Positions 1 through 10,015 of a stretch of DNA of 64,000 nucleotides are shown here, in pieces; positions within the stretch are counted from its first letter, which is position 1; each line of letters starts with the position of its first letter. Origin of the DNA: an uncultured Luteitalea sp. (GTDB lineage: Bacteria; Acidobacteriota; Vicinamibacteria; Vicinamibacterales; Vicinamibacteraceae). Under the pieces are notes generated by a model. The model was not told the origin of the DNA and made no database searches. It saw only the letters and a list, made by a program, of their open reading frames with translations. The stretch spans positions 1-64,000 of the forward strand of contig CAKTDA010000009.1 of the NCBI GenBank assembly GCA_934541105.1. The letters run 5' to 3'. The position numbers and the translations under genes are program-made.

Positions 1-1286
<1,286 letters not shown>

Positions 1287-1396
1287 ACGACAGTGTACCG
1301 GGTCGGCCTTGGTCGTCGGCTTTCGGCCTTCGTTCCCCGCGCCCGGGAGGGACGCTCGCCCAGGCGTCCATCTCCGCGGGTATCATCCATCTCCGC

Positions 1397-1993
1397 ATGC
1401 CCACGGCCCGCCGATGGCGCGACTCGTTCCGCACACTTGGCAGCACCCGGACGATTGCGGCCGTCGGTGCGCTCACGGCGGCGGCCGGGCTCGTGCTGCT
1501 GTTCATGGGGCGCGTGCCGATCTGCCGATGCGGCTACGTGTCGTTGTGGCACGGGCAGGTGATGAGCGCGGGCAACTCGCAGCACCTGACCGACTGGTAC
1601 ACCTTCTCGCACGTCATCCACGGGTTCGTGTTCTACGCGCTGCTCCGGCTCGCAGCGCCCCGGCTGCCGATCGGCCTCAGGCTCGTGCTCGCGGTGGCAC
1701 TCGAGGCGTCGTGGGAGATCGCCGAGAACACCGAGACGGTCATCGACCGCTATCGCGAGGCCACGATCGCGCTCGACTACTACGGCGACAGCGTGCTGAA
1801 CTCCCTCAGCGACATCGGCGCGATGGTCGTCGGCTTCGTCCTCGCCGCCCGCGCCCCGGTCTGGCTCGTGGTGCTCGCCGCAATTGCCATGGAACTCGTC
1901 GTCGGCTACATCATCCGCGACAACCTCACGCTCAACGTCCTGATGCTGCTCTGGCCAATCGAGGCCGTACGGCAATGGCAGATGCAGGGGTAG
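1397..1993 (+). CDS. DUF2585 (UPF0314) family membrane protein
   Basis: Predicted inner-membrane protein of 198 residues with four or five hydrophobic segments (about 20-40, 75-92, 97-115, 135-155 and 157-180). Family knowledge places sequences with HVIHGFVFYALL followed by EASWEIAENT and DYYGDSVLNSLSD in DUF2585/UPF0314, an uncharacterised bacterial family. The acidic/His segment SWEIAENTETVIDRYRE is the conserved core. The ATG at 1397 gives a basic N-terminus (MPTARRWRDS) before the first membrane segment. It stands alone between a divergent helicase gene and the oxidoreductase gene. Function is unknown; the family call rests on pattern recognition. Confidence 0.8.
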   Translation: MPTARRWRDSFRTLGSTRTIAAVGALTAAAGLVLLFMGRVPICRCGYVSLWHGQVMSAGNSQHLTDWYTFSHVIHGFVFYALLRLAAPRLPIGLRLVLAVALEASWEIAENTETVIDRYREATIALDYYGDSVLNSLSDIGAMVVGFVLAARAPVWLVVLAAIAMELVVGYIIRDNLTLNVLMLLWPIEAVRQWQMQG

Positions 1994-2003
1994 GGGTAGG
2001 GGC

Positions 2004-2022
2004 CCACTGGTCCGACCAGTGG
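2004..2022. promoter_or_regulatory. GntR/FadR-type operator palindrome upstream of the oxidoreductase gene
   Basis: A perfect inverted repeat with 8-bp arms (CCACTGGT and ACCAGTGG) separated by CCG. The core TGGTCCGACCA fits the TGGT-NNN-ACCA pattern bound by many FadR-subfamily GntR regulators. It sits about 60 bp before the ATG at 2081, where a repressor could cover the promoter. The regulator itself is not visible in the window. A rho-independent terminator is unlikely because no T-run follows. Confidence 0.5.
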
Positions 2023-2080
2023 TAGACTTCGGGCTTCAGACACGACGACGTCGGGCGACGCCCGCCGAGGCGCGCCCCGG

Positions 2081-3559
2081 ATGGAGGCCACAGTGGCAGA
2101 TCAACAGGCAGGCAAGGGCATGTCGCGGCGCGCGTTCGCGTCCCGGCTCGGCGTGACCGCCGCGGTGGTGGCCGCTGGCGGCCATTTCCTCCCGTCGACG
2201 GCGCAGGCCGCGGCGCGCATCCAGGGTGCCAGCGACCGACTCGTGTTTGCGAGCATCGGCGTCCGCGGTCAGGGCAACTCCCTGAAGCGCGGCTTCGCGA
2301 AGTTGAAGAACGTCGAGATCAAGACGCTTGCCGACGTGGATCTCAACCTCGAAGCCGAACGCGTCAACGACAAGGCCCTCGCCGACGTCCCGACGTTCAA
2401 GCCGAATTTCGTGCAGGACTTCCGCCGCGTGCTCGACGACAAGGACGTCGACGGCGTGATCATCGCGACGCCCAACCACTGGCACGCGCTGATGACGGTG
2501 ATGGCCCTCGAGGCCGGCAAGCACGTGTACGTCGAGAAGCCCTCCTCCTACACGGTCTGGGAAGGCCGGCAGGAAGTCGAGGCGCAGAAGAAGTACGGCA
2601 AGATCGTGCAGGTCGGCACGATGAACCGCAGCCGTCCGGCGGTGCGTCAGGCCATGCAGTTCCTGAAGGACGGCGGCATCGGCAAGGTCTACATGGCCCG
2701 CGGCCTCTGCTTCAAGCCGCGTCCGCCCATCGGAAGGTATCCGGACGGCCCGCTCGGCCCCGGCCAGACGTTCAGCATGACCGTCGGCGGCAAGCCCGAG
2801 CCGGCGTGGGATGCCGCCTACCTGTCGAAGGTCGACTACGACCTCTGGCTCGGCCCGGCCGCGCAAACGCCGTTCAACGTCAACCGCTTCCACTACAACT
2901 GGCACTGGAACTGGTCGTACGGCAACGGCGACACCGGCAACCAGGGCCCGCACCAGTTCGACATCGCGCGCTGGGGACTCGGCAAGTCCGAACACCCCGT
3001 CAAGGTCAGCTCGATGGGCGGCTACTTCGGACCCGAGTCGGCCCAGGAGACGCCGAACGTCCAGACCTCGCTCTTCGAGTACGCCGACGGCACGGTCCTC
3101 GAGTTCGCGACCCGCGGCGAGTCCACAAACGAGGAAGGCCCGGTCCGCATCGGCAACCTGTTCTACGGGTCGGACGGCTGGATGTGGGTCGATGGCGACG
3201 GCCGCAAGTGGCAGTCCTACAAGGGCCGCAGCGGCACCGAGAAGGGCCCCGGCTCGGAGGCGCCCCCGTCGGCTGGCGGCAGCGATCCCCTCGTGCTCAC
3301 GAGCATCGAGTCGCCGCACTACCAGAACTTCGTGGACGCCATCCGCGCCAACGACCCCAAGGTCCTGACCTGCGATGCCCTCGAAGGCCACCTGTCCTCG
3401 GCACTGCCGCACCTGGCCAACATCGCCTACCGTGTAGGCCGCCAGCTGCAGTTCGACGGCCGCACCGAGACGTTCGTCAACGACCGCGAGGCCGATCAGC
3501 TCCTGACGCGCGAATACCGCAAGGGGTTCGAGATCAAGGGCATCTCGCGCACCGAGTAG
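2081..3559 (+). CDS. Tat-exported Gfo/Idh/MocA family oxidoreductase
   Basis: NAD(P)-dependent oxidoreductase of the Gfo/Idh/MocA superfamily, probably acting on a sugar or inositol-like substrate outside the cytoplasm. A Tat signal is visible: twin arginines in MSRRAFASRLG (residues 14-24) followed by a hydrophobic stretch ending near STAQAAA. The Rossmann loop is IGVRGQG, the sheet motif VDGVIIATPNHWHA precedes the EKP motif (HVYVEKPSS), and a C-terminal domain contains DTGNQGPHQFDIARWG. The length (492 aa) matches the long secreted subgroup common in Acidobacteria and Planctomycetes, including glycoside-processing relatives. Start at 2081; the ATG at 2120, just before the Arg pair, is an alternative. 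A GntR-type palindrome lies upstream and a strong terminator hairpin follows, so the gene appears monocistronic. The substrate cannot be told from sequence. Confidence 0.9.
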   Translation: MEATVADQQAGKGMSRRAFASRLGVTAAVVAAGGHFLPSTAQAAARIQGASDRLVFASIGVRGQGNSLKRGFAKLKNVEIKTLADVDLNLEAERVNDKALADVPTFKPNFVQDFRRVLDDKDVDGVIIATPNHWHALMTVMALEAGKHVYVEKPSSYTVWEGRQEVEAQKKYGKIVQVGTMNRSRPAVRQAMQFLKDGGIGKVYMARGLCFKPRPPIGRYPDGPLGPGQTFSMTVGGKPEPAWDAAYLSKVDYDLWLGPAAQTPFNVNRFHYNWHWNWSYGNGDTGNQGPHQFDIARWGLGKSEHPVKVSSMGGYFGPESAQETPNVQTSLFEYADGTVLEFATRGESTNEEGPVRIGNLFYGSDGWMWVDGDGRKWQSYKGRSGTEKGPGSEAPPSAGGSDPLVLTSIESPHYQNFVDAIRANDPKVLTCDALEGHLSSALPHLANIAYRVGRQLQFDGRTETFVNDREADQLLTREYRKGFEIKGISRTE

Positions 3560-3583
3560 CCACACGCGACCCGTCACACTCAC

Positions 3584-3617
3584 GGCCCCGCCCGCGTCCA
3601 GACGCGGCGGGGCCTTT
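3584..3617 (+). terminator. Rho-independent terminator after the oxidoreductase gene
   Basis: A GC-rich hairpin with arms GGCCCCGC(C)CGCGT and ACGCGGCGGGGCC, one bulged C and a short loop, followed by TTT. It lies 25 bp after the stop at 3559 and ends 10 bp before the modA start codon. The short T-run makes it a moderate-strength call, but the stem is nearly perfect. Confidence 0.7.
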
Positions 3618-3626
3618 GTCGTCGAT

Positions 3627-4412
3627 GTGGATAATTGGGGCGTGCGCGCCCTCCTCGCCCTCGCGCTCGTCGTCATCTCGGGGTGCGCCAGGCCTGGAGG
3701 CCACGGAGACGACGCACTCATCGTGTTTGCCGCCGCGAGCCTCGGCACCGCACTCGACGATGTGGACGCGCGCCTGCTGCGGCCGGCAGGGTTCACGGTC
3801 CGCCTGACGTATGCCGGCACGCCCGCGCTCGCCCGCCAGATCGAAGCCGGGGCGCCAGCCGCGATCTTCATCGCCGCAGACGAGGCGTGGATGGACTACG
3901 TGCAGGACGCCGGACACGTCGACGCGCAGTCGCGGCTCACGCTGCTCGGCAACTCGCTGATCCTGATCACGCCGTCCTCGTCGCCGAGCATCCCGCGCCT
4001 GGCGGCCGATGACCTGCGCACCGCGCTCGGCGACAGGCGCCTTGCCCTTGCCGACCCGGAGTCGGTGCCGGCCGGTCGATACGCCCGCCAGTCCCTCGAG
4101 CATCTCGGCCTCTGGGAGGCGCTCCGCGATCGACTGGCCCCGCACGAGAACGTCCGCGCCGCGTTGGCGCTCGTCGCCCGCGGCGAAGCCCCGATCGGCA
4201 TCGTCTATGCCTCCGACGCGGTGGACGAGCCGCGGGTCCGCGTTGCCGCGACGTTCCCTGCCGACAGCCACGCGCCGATCCGCTACCCTGCGGCGGTCGT
4301 CACGGGGGCGCAGCCAGCCGCGCACGACGTGCTGCGCCTGCTGGCGAGCGCCGAGGCCCGTGCGATCTTCCTGCGGCACGGCTTCTCCGCCCCACCGGAC
4401 GCGGCGCCGTAG
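3627..4412 (+). CDS. modA: Molybdate ABC transporter substrate-binding lipoprotein ModA
   Basis: Periplasmic, lipid-anchored binding protein that captures molybdate (possibly tungstate) for the ModBC transporter. The N-terminus has a short hydrophobic segment ending in a lipobox-like VISGC at about residue 20. The mature part starts with the ModA/WtpA hallmark LIVFAAASLGTAL, continues with GTPALARQIEAGAPAAIFIAAD and ends with the family's ALALVARGEAPIGIVYASDA segment. The length (261 aa) is normal. The stop codon TAG is directly followed by the modB ATG, so the genes are translationally coupled. Molybdate specificity is inferred from the modABC order and these motifs. Confidence 0.92.
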   Translation: MDNWGVRALLALALVVISGCARPGGHGDDALIVFAAASLGTALDDVDARLLRPAGFTVRLTYAGTPALARQIEAGAPAAIFIAADEAWMDYVQDAGHVDAQSRLTLLGNSLILITPSSSPSIPRLAADDLRTALGDRRLALADPESVPAGRYARQSLEHLGLWEALRDRLAPHENVRAALALVARGEAPIGIVYASDAVDEPRVRVAATFPADSHAPIRYPAAVVTGAQPAAHDVLRLLASAEARAIFLRHGFSAPPDAAP

Positions 4413-5098
4413 ATGCCGTTCACCGCCGACGAACTGACCGTACTCGCCCTGAGCCTGCGCGTGGCGGCGTGGGCCACGCTCGGCAGCGTGCTCCTGGCCC
4501 TGCCGGTGGCGTTGCTGCTCGCGCGCGGGCGCTTCTGGGGCCGCTCGGTCCTGAACGCGCTCGTCCACCTGCCGCTCGTCATGCCGCCTGTCGTCACCGG
4601 CTACCTCCTGCTGCACGCACTCGGCACGCGCGGCACGATCGGCGGCTGGCTGGCCGACACGCTGGGCATCGTGTTCGCGTTCCGCTGGACGGGCGCCGCG
4701 CTCGCGGCAGGCGTCATGGGCTTTCCGCTCGTCGTGCGCGCGATTCGCATCGGCATCGAGCAGGTGGATCCACGGCTCGAGGAAACCGCCGCCACACTCG
4801 GCGCGGGTCCACTTCGCGTGTGGCTCACGATCACGCTTCCCCTCTCGCTGAACGCCATCGTCGCCGGCGCCATCCTGGGCTTCGCGAAGGCGCTCGGCGA
4901 GTTCGGCGCGACCATCACGTTCGTGTCGAACATTCCCGGCGAGACGCAGACGCTCGCGCTCGCGATCTATGCGGCGACACAGACACCGGGCGGCGACGCG
5001 CGCGTGTTCCGCCTGCTGGCGCTCTCGGTGGCGGCGTCGCTCGTTGCCCTGCTGCTCTCCGAGGCTCTCGTGCGCCGCAGGCGCGTGGACGATCGTTG

Positions 5099-5099
<1 letters not shown>
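4413..5099 (+). CDS. modB: Molybdate ABC transporter permease ModB
   Basis: Inner-membrane permease of the molybdate importer. Five or six membrane segments are visible in 228 residues. The cytoplasmic EAA loop that docks on ModC reads EETAATLGAGPLRVWLTITLP, and GFAKALGEFGATITF before the last helices is the ModB signature. The ATG at 4413 immediately follows the modA stop. The stop TGA overlaps the modC ATG (ATGA at 5097-5101 region). Length and motif order are typical. Confidence 0.95.
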
Positions 5100-5769
<670 letters not shown>

Positions 5770-5773
<4 letters not shown>

Positions 5774-6210
5774 TGCGGAGGCCCGCATTCGCGTTCGCTT
5801 CGATGCCAGAATCCCCACCCGCTTCGGCCGCGAGCCCGCTCGTGTTGCTCGTCGATGACTATGCGGACGCGCGCGAGATGTACGGGTACTACCTGACGCG
5901 CCACGGCTATCGCGTCGAGGAAGCTGCGGATGGGCACGAGGCACTCGAGAAGGCCCTGACGCTGCGCCCCGACATCATCCTGATGGACCTCTCGCTCCCT
6001 GGCATCGACGGCTGGGAACTGGCGCGGCTCCTCAAGCAGGACACGCGGTCGAAGGCCATCCCGATCATCGCGCTCACGGCCCATGCGCTGAGCGGCGAGG
6101 AGCAGCGCGCCCGCGGCGCCGGCTGCGACGCGTTCGTGACGAAGCCGTGTCTGCCGCAGGCGCTTGCCGCGGAACTCGCCCGCGTGCTCCGCACCGTCCC
6201 CGACGCCTGA
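5770..6210 (+). CDS. Single-domain response regulator (CheY-like receiver)
   Basis: Cytoplasmic phospho-acceptor receiver domain with no output domain. The acidic pair is in LLVDDYADA (residues 29-30), the phospho-acceptor Asp in IILMDLSLPGIDG (about residue 73), the Thr in IIALTAHA and the Lys in VTKP. Its ATG (5770) overlaps the modC stop by 4 bp, so it is probably co-transcribed with modABC. An internal ATG at 5803 removes 11 poorly conserved residues and could be the true start. No histidine kinase is nearby. The link to molybdate transport is positional only. Confidence 0.9.
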
Positions 6211-6259
6211 TGCCAGGCCGCGCTGCCCCGCCACCTGCGCACCAGGCGCCGTACGCGCC

Positions 6260-7660
6260 ATGAATCGCCGCACCCTGCTCGGCCTGCCGCTCGGCGCGCC
6301 GTGGCTCGGCAGCGGCCGGCGTAACGCGTACGGGGCCACACCGCAGGACGCGGCGCCGCAGGGACTCGCAGCCGAGATCCTCGACGAGCTCGCCGGCGTA
6401 CGCGCCATCGACACGCACGAACACATCCTGCCCGAGCCGGAACGCGTCGCGCTGCCCGTCGACGTGTTCACGCTCGCCAGCCACTACGCGCTCGACGACA
6501 TGACGTCTGCCGGCCTTGCCGACGTCGATCGGAAGGTCATCGAGGACCCGACGGCCGATCCCGCCGACAGGTGGCGCCGGTTCGAGCCGTACTGGCACGC
6601 CGTGCGCCTCACCGGGTACGGCAAGGCGCTGACGCTCGCGCTGCGCGAGGTCTACGGGACCGACGAGATGAACGCCGGGACGATCGGCCCGCTCAATGCG
6701 CGCATCGCGGCGGCCAACAAGCCCGGGCTGTATCGCGACGTCCTGCTGCGGCGCGCGAACATCCGCACGTGCCTCAACGACGAGTACTGGCAGCCGCGTC
6801 CGACGGCCGTCGACGCGGCGTACTTCTCGCTCGTGCGCAAGTTCGACTGGTTCGTCGCGCCAATCACCAGGGCGGGCGTCGGCCGCCTCGAACCGCTTGC
6901 CGGCCACTCGATCACCAGCCTTGCCGACCTGAAGCGCGCGCTCGAGGCGCACGTCGAGCAGGCCATGCGTCTCGGGCTCGTGGCCATCAAGACCACGCTT
7001 GCCTACGAGCGCACGCTCGCGTTCGCCGAGGTCGGCGAGGCGGACGCCGATCGGACGTTCGAGCGCCTGATGCGCGACGACACGCCGCCGGGCGAGGGCT
7101 ACCGCCGCGTCGAGTCGCGGCCCTACAAGGCACTCGCCGACCACCTGTTCCACCACCTCGTGCAACTGGCCGATGCGCACCGCGTGCCGCTGCAGGTCCA
7201 CACGGGGCTGCACGCCGGCAACGGCAACTTCGTCGCGCATTCGCGGCCGGCCGACCTGACGAACCTGTTCATGCGGTACCCGTCGGTCACGTTCGACATC
7301 TTCCACGTCGGCTACCCGTACCACCACGAGGCCGCCGTGCTCGCCAAGACGTTCCGCAACGTGTGCCTTGACTTCTGCTGGATGCACGTCGTCTCGCCGC
7401 TCGTGGCAAGGCGCATGCTGGACGAGGCGCTCGACCTCGTGCCCGCCAACAAGATCTTCGCGTTCGGGGGCGATTACCGATATCCGGAGCTCTCGTACGC
7501 GCACCTGCTGATGGCGCGGGGCCACATCGCCGCCACGCTCGCCGCGCGGGTGGCGCGCGGGGATCTCGACACGGCCGGTGCGGTGGCGCTCGGACGCGCC
7601 CTGCTGCACGACAACCCTGCACGCGTCTTCAGCCGGATCGGGACGGCCGCTGCGGGCTGA
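6260..7660 (+). CDS. Exported amidohydrolase-superfamily protein (uronate isomerase/amidohydrolase-2 like)
   Basis: Metal-dependent hydrolase of the amidohydrolase TIM-barrel superfamily. The metal-ligand motif IDTHEH follows about 50 residues after the start; further conserved histidines occur in PLQVHTGLH and FDIFHVGYPYHHE, and the late Asp in FAFGGDYRY is the expected catalytic aspartate. The start at 6260 (MNRRTLLGLPLG) is preferred because it gives a Tat-like twin-Arg signal; an upstream extension has no signal character. The distant resemblance to glucuronate isomerase-like amidohydrolases (DTHEH, CWMHV) comes from memory of the family. The substrate is unknown. It follows the response regulator by 49 bp and could share its transcript. 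Confidence 0.8.
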   Translation: MNRRTLLGLPLGAPWLGSGRRNAYGATPQDAAPQGLAAEILDELAGVRAIDTHEHILPEPERVALPVDVFTLASHYALDDMTSAGLADVDRKVIEDPTADPADRWRRFEPYWHAVRLTGYGKALTLALREVYGTDEMNAGTIGPLNARIAAANKPGLYRDVLLRRANIRTCLNDEYWQPRPTAVDAAYFSLVRKFDWFVAPITRAGVGRLEPLAGHSITSLADLKRALEAHVEQAMRLGLVAIKTTLAYERTLAFAEVGEADADRTFERLMRDDTPPGEGYRRVESRPYKALADHLFHHLVQLADAHRVPLQVHTGLHAGNGNFVAHSRPADLTNLFMRYPSVTFDIFHVGYPYHHEAAVLAKTFRNVCLDFCWMHVVSPLVARRMLDEALDLVPANKIFAFGGDYRYPELSYAHLLMARGHIAATLAARVARGDLDTAGAVALGRALLHDNPARVFSRIGTAAAG

Positions 7661-7663
7661 GCA

Positions 7664-8434
7664 TCACGCGGGCCCGTCCCACGTGAGCTCCACGACGTGC
7701 ACGGGCGTGGTCTCCGGCGATCGCCGCATCAGCAGCGGCGCCGACACGTTGTAGACCGGCACGCCGGCCGTCGTGCGGCCTTCGAAGCGTCCGCCGTGCG
7801 CGTGGCCGTGGAACACGACGTCGACCGGATAGCGGTTCAGCGGCTCCTCGAGCCGGCTCGAACCGAGGTACGGGAAGATCTCGGGCGGCTCGTCCTCCAC
7901 GGTGTCGCGCACGGGCGCGTAGTGCAGCAGCGCGACGCGTCGCGGCGTACGCAGGCGCGCCAGCGCGGTCTCGAGCTTCAGGGCCTCGTCCACCGCCTCC
8001 TGGACGAAGCGCTTGATGGCCGGCTCGCCCCACGGCCCGAGCGCGCCGCGGCCGAAGCCGCCGCCGAACCCCTTCACGCCGGCAAAGCCGACCCCCAGCA
8101 CCTCCACCGCTTCGCCGTCGAGCATCTGCACGCCGTGGTCGGTGAGGATGCGCGAGACCACGTCGGGAGTGCCCGCCTCGAAGTCGTGGTTGCCGAGCAC
8201 GGCGACGATCGGCAGGCCGACTGCCTTGAGGTCGCGGCCGAGCTGCTGTGCTTCCTCCTCGGTGCCGCGGTCGGTGAGGTCGCCGGCAAGCACCAGCACG
8301 TCCGCGAACTCGCGGAGCCGCGAGAAGGCCTGCTGGATCTGGGCCGTGGCTGTCCGGCCGGTGTGCATGTCGGCCATGGCGGCCACGCGCACGCGCCGCG
8401 GTGCGGTCGCCGGCGCTCGAGACGCATCTGGCAT
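7664..8434 (-). CDS. Calcineurin-like metallophosphoesterase
   Basis: Cytoplasmic dinuclear-metal phosphoesterase. The five signature blocks are present: AAMADMHTG (D-x-H), VLAGDLTDRG (GDxxD), VAVLGNHDF (GNHD), ALLHYAPV and VFHGHAHGG (GHxH). No signal peptide is visible. It is 256 residues, normal for the compact class. The gene is convergent with the amidohydrolase (stops about 3 bp apart) and divergent from the nucleotidyltransferase-like gene, whose start is 24 bp away. The substrate cannot be assigned. Confidence 0.9.
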   Translation of the reverse strand: MPDASRAPATAPRRVRVAAMADMHTGRTATAQIQQAFSRLREFADVLVLAGDLTDRGTEEEAQQLGRDLKAVGLPIVAVLGNHDFEAGTPDVVSRILTDHGVQMLDGEAVEVLGVGFAGVKGFGGGFGRGALGPWGEPAIKRFVQEAVDEALKLETALARLRTPRRVALLHYAPVRDTVEDEPPEIFPYLGSSRLEEPLNRYPVDVVFHGHAHGGRFEGRTTAGVPVYNVSAPLLMRRSPETTPVHVVELTWDGPA

Positions 8435-8458
8435 TGTCCTTGCTCCTCAGTGTCCGCC

Positions 8459-9265
8459 ATGATCGAGTCCGGATCGCTGACGGCGGGAAACGCGCACGAG
8501 CTGGCGTGCGCCACGGCGTTGCGGGTGATGCACGAACGCGGCATCCAGTTCCTCGTCGGTGGAACGTTCGCGTTCACGCAGTACACGGGCGTGGTGCGTC
8601 CCACGAAGGACCTGGACCTGTTCGTGACGCCCGACGACATCGGCCGCACGCTGCGGTCCCTCCGGGATGCCGGCTTCGAGACCAGCCTGCCGTTCCCCCA
8701 CTGGCTCGCCAAGGCACGGGGGCCCGACCTGTCGATGGACCTGATCTTCTCGAGCGGCAACGGTGTGGCGCGTGTCGATGCCGACTGGTTCCGCTACGCC
8801 GCCGACGTCGTGCTGTACGGCATTCCCGTGAAGCTGTCGCCAATCGAGGAGCTGATCTGGTCCAAGTCGTTCGTCATGGAACGCGAACGCTTCGATGGCG
8901 CCGACGTCATGCACCTGATCCGCGCACGGGGTCACGTGATCGACTGGCCGCGCCTCATCGCACGGTACGGCGACTACCGGCTCGTGCTCGCCGCGCACCT
9001 GCTCCTCCTGCGCTTTGCCTATTCGGATGCCGATCAGCTCATGCCGCGCGAAGTCCTGGACCAGTTGCTCGGCAGCCTCGATACACCGGCCGCCACCGAC
9101 GGCACGCGTACATGCTTCGGTACGCTGCTGTCGCGCGAACAGTACCTCGCCGACGTCGCGCAACTCGGGTATGCCGACGCGCGGCTCGAGCGCGGACACA
9201 TGAGCGCCGACCACCTGGCCATCTGGACGAGCGCCATTGCAGACGACGAGCATCACGACCACTGA
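8459..9265 (+). CDS. Nucleotidyltransferase-fold protein (minimal/AbiEii-like)
   Basis: A 268-residue protein with an N-terminal nucleotidyltransferase-like fold. FLVGGTFAFTQYTG (GG at 34-35) is followed by RPTKDLDLFV with the Asp pair D51 and D53, the usual metal ligands. The region MDLIFSSGNG supplies a possible third acidic residue, and IPVKLSPIEELIWSKSFVMERERFDGADVMHLI matches the helical part of predicted nucleotidyltransferases. The start ATG at 8459 gives a complete domain. Related domains occur as toxins (AbiEii) and as housekeeping enzymes; no antitoxin-like partner is next to it, so a toxin role is not supported. The acceptor is unknown. Confidence 0.75.
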   Translation: MIESGSLTAGNAHELACATALRVMHERGIQFLVGGTFAFTQYTGVVRPTKDLDLFVTPDDIGRTLRSLRDAGFETSLPFPHWLAKARGPDLSMDLIFSSGNGVARVDADWFRYAADVVLYGIPVKLSPIEELIWSKSFVMERERFDGADVMHLIRARGHVIDWPRLIARYGDYRLVLAAHLLLLRFAYSDADQLMPREVLDQLLGSLDTPAATDGTRTCFGTLLSREQYLADVAQLGYADARLERGHMSADHLAIWTSAIADDEHHDH

Positions 9266-9286
9266 CTGCTGCAAGCCAGGTGCCCG

Positions 9287-9505
9287 TCAGGACGCACGCG
9301 CGTCGAATGCCCGCTGTGGAGGCGCGGTGCGAAGACGACGGCGCAGCAGCGCCAGCACGGCCGTCTCGTCTCGGGACAGGTGGCGCCCATGTCCGGAAGT
9401 CCTTCGCCGTGAACGAATCGCCCGTGACCTCCCGCAGGTAGTCGTTCACGTCATCGGAAGTCACGGCCTGGCGCTGCCCCTCGACATCGACCTCCACCTC
9501 CTCTT
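9287..9505 (-). pseudogene. Remnant of a DNA topoisomerase IB gene (C-terminal part, internally deleted)
   Basis: One minus-strand frame (9505 down to about 9400) reads EGQRQAVTSDDVNDYLREV then TGDSFTAKDFRTWA, the hallmark of bacterial type IB topoisomerases just before the catalytic core helix. After FRTWA the reading moves to another frame, GRHLSRDETAVLALLRRRL, which looks like a topoisomerase IB C-terminal end, and stops at 9287. The roughly 100 residues expected between these pieces, including the active-site Tyr region, are missing, and so is the N-terminal two thirds. An upstream in-frame stop and the marR promoter cut the 5' side. I read this as a decayed gene rather than a small protein. 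Confidence in the first block is high; the second is inferred. Confidence 0.6.
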
Positions 9506-9543
9506 GACATCAGCGGCGCCGACATGGACAATTCACGTGTGAA
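9504..9543 (+). promoter_or_regulatory. Candidate autoregulated promoter of the marR gene
   Basis: A consensus -35 TTGACA (9504-9509) is followed after 17 bp by GACAAT (9527-9532) and then by the perfect palindrome TTCACGTGTGAA (9532-9543). If this is the promoter, transcription begins about 9539 and the in-frame GTG at 9539 would be a leaderless start for MarR. The palindrome is well placed for autorepression. Inferred from sequence only. Confidence 0.4.
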
Positions 9544-9994
9544 CGACATTCAGTCCTGCGGCGATCATCCGTGCCCCGTGTCGTGGGCGCTGCTCGAGGC
9601 GGCGCGGACGCTCGAGGCGCGCCTGGAACAGGTGCTCGCGCCGCTCCAGTTGTCGCTCGCGAAGTTCGGCGTCCTCCGCTGCCTGGTGCACGAGAGCCGC
9701 GCGCTGCCCCTCAGCGCGATCGCCCAGCGTCAGAAGTGCGTCCGCTCGAACATGACCCAGCTTGCCGACCGCCTCGAGGCCGATGGCTTCGTGCGCCGTA
9801 TCGACGATCCCAATGACAGGCGCGCCGTCCTCGCCGAGCCAACCGACGCCGGCCGTGCCGCGCACGACCAGGCCATGGATGCCCTGCGCGATGAAGAACA
9901 GCGGTTCCTCGCCGGTCTGTCGCCCGAGGAGCGCACGCTCATGACCGACCTCGTGCGTCGCTACATCGAGACGGGAACCGCCGTACCCGTCTGA
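9524..9994 (+). CDS. MarR-family transcriptional regulator
   Basis: Cytoplasmic winged-helix DNA-binding dimer of about 156 residues. The helix-turn-helix covers LPLSAIAQRQKCVRSNMTQLADRLEADG and the wing RRIDDPNDRRAVLAEPT has the conserved D-x-R/DRR pattern of MarR proteins. Cysteines at positions 12 and 17 and in GVLRCLV and RQKCVRS could respond to electrophiles or oxidants, as in redox-sensing MarR proteins; this is inference. The gene precedes an old-yellow-enzyme reductase, and a 16-bp palindrome lies between them, so regulation of the reductase is likely. Start is ATG 9524 or the GTG at 9539. Confidence 0.92.
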   Translation: MDNSRVNDIQSCGDHPCPVSWALLEAARTLEARLEQVLAPLQLSLAKFGVLRCLVHESRALPLSAIAQRQKCVRSNMTQLADRLEADGFVRRIDDPNDRRAVLAEPTDAGRAAHDQAMDALRDEEQRFLAGLSPEERTLMTDLVRRYIETGTAVPV

Positions 9995-10007
9995 GCGCCT
10001 TTTTTTT
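9969..10007 (+). terminator. Weak terminator candidate at the end of marR
   Basis: A 7-bp stem (AGACGGG / CCCGTCT) overlaps the marR stop codon, and eight T residues occur at 10000-10007. The hairpin and the T-run are separated by about 7 bp, so it may act weakly or only attenuate read-through into the reductase gene. Confidence 0.35.
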
Positions 10008-10015
10008 GCCCTTAT

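Noticed and set aside
3560..3626. Molybdate-responsive operator (Mo-box) before modA
   Set aside because: The short gap is filled by the terminator hairpin of the upstream gene, and no ModE-like palindrome is visible.
8459..9265. AbiE-type toxin-antitoxin system
   Set aside because: The protein has a nucleotidyltransferase-like motif, but no AbiEi-like antitoxin gene is adjacent.
9039..9286. Continuation of the topoisomerase IB frame into the nucleotidyltransferase-like gene
   Set aside because: The segment after FRTWA in that frame is antisense to a well-supported gene and lacks family motifs.
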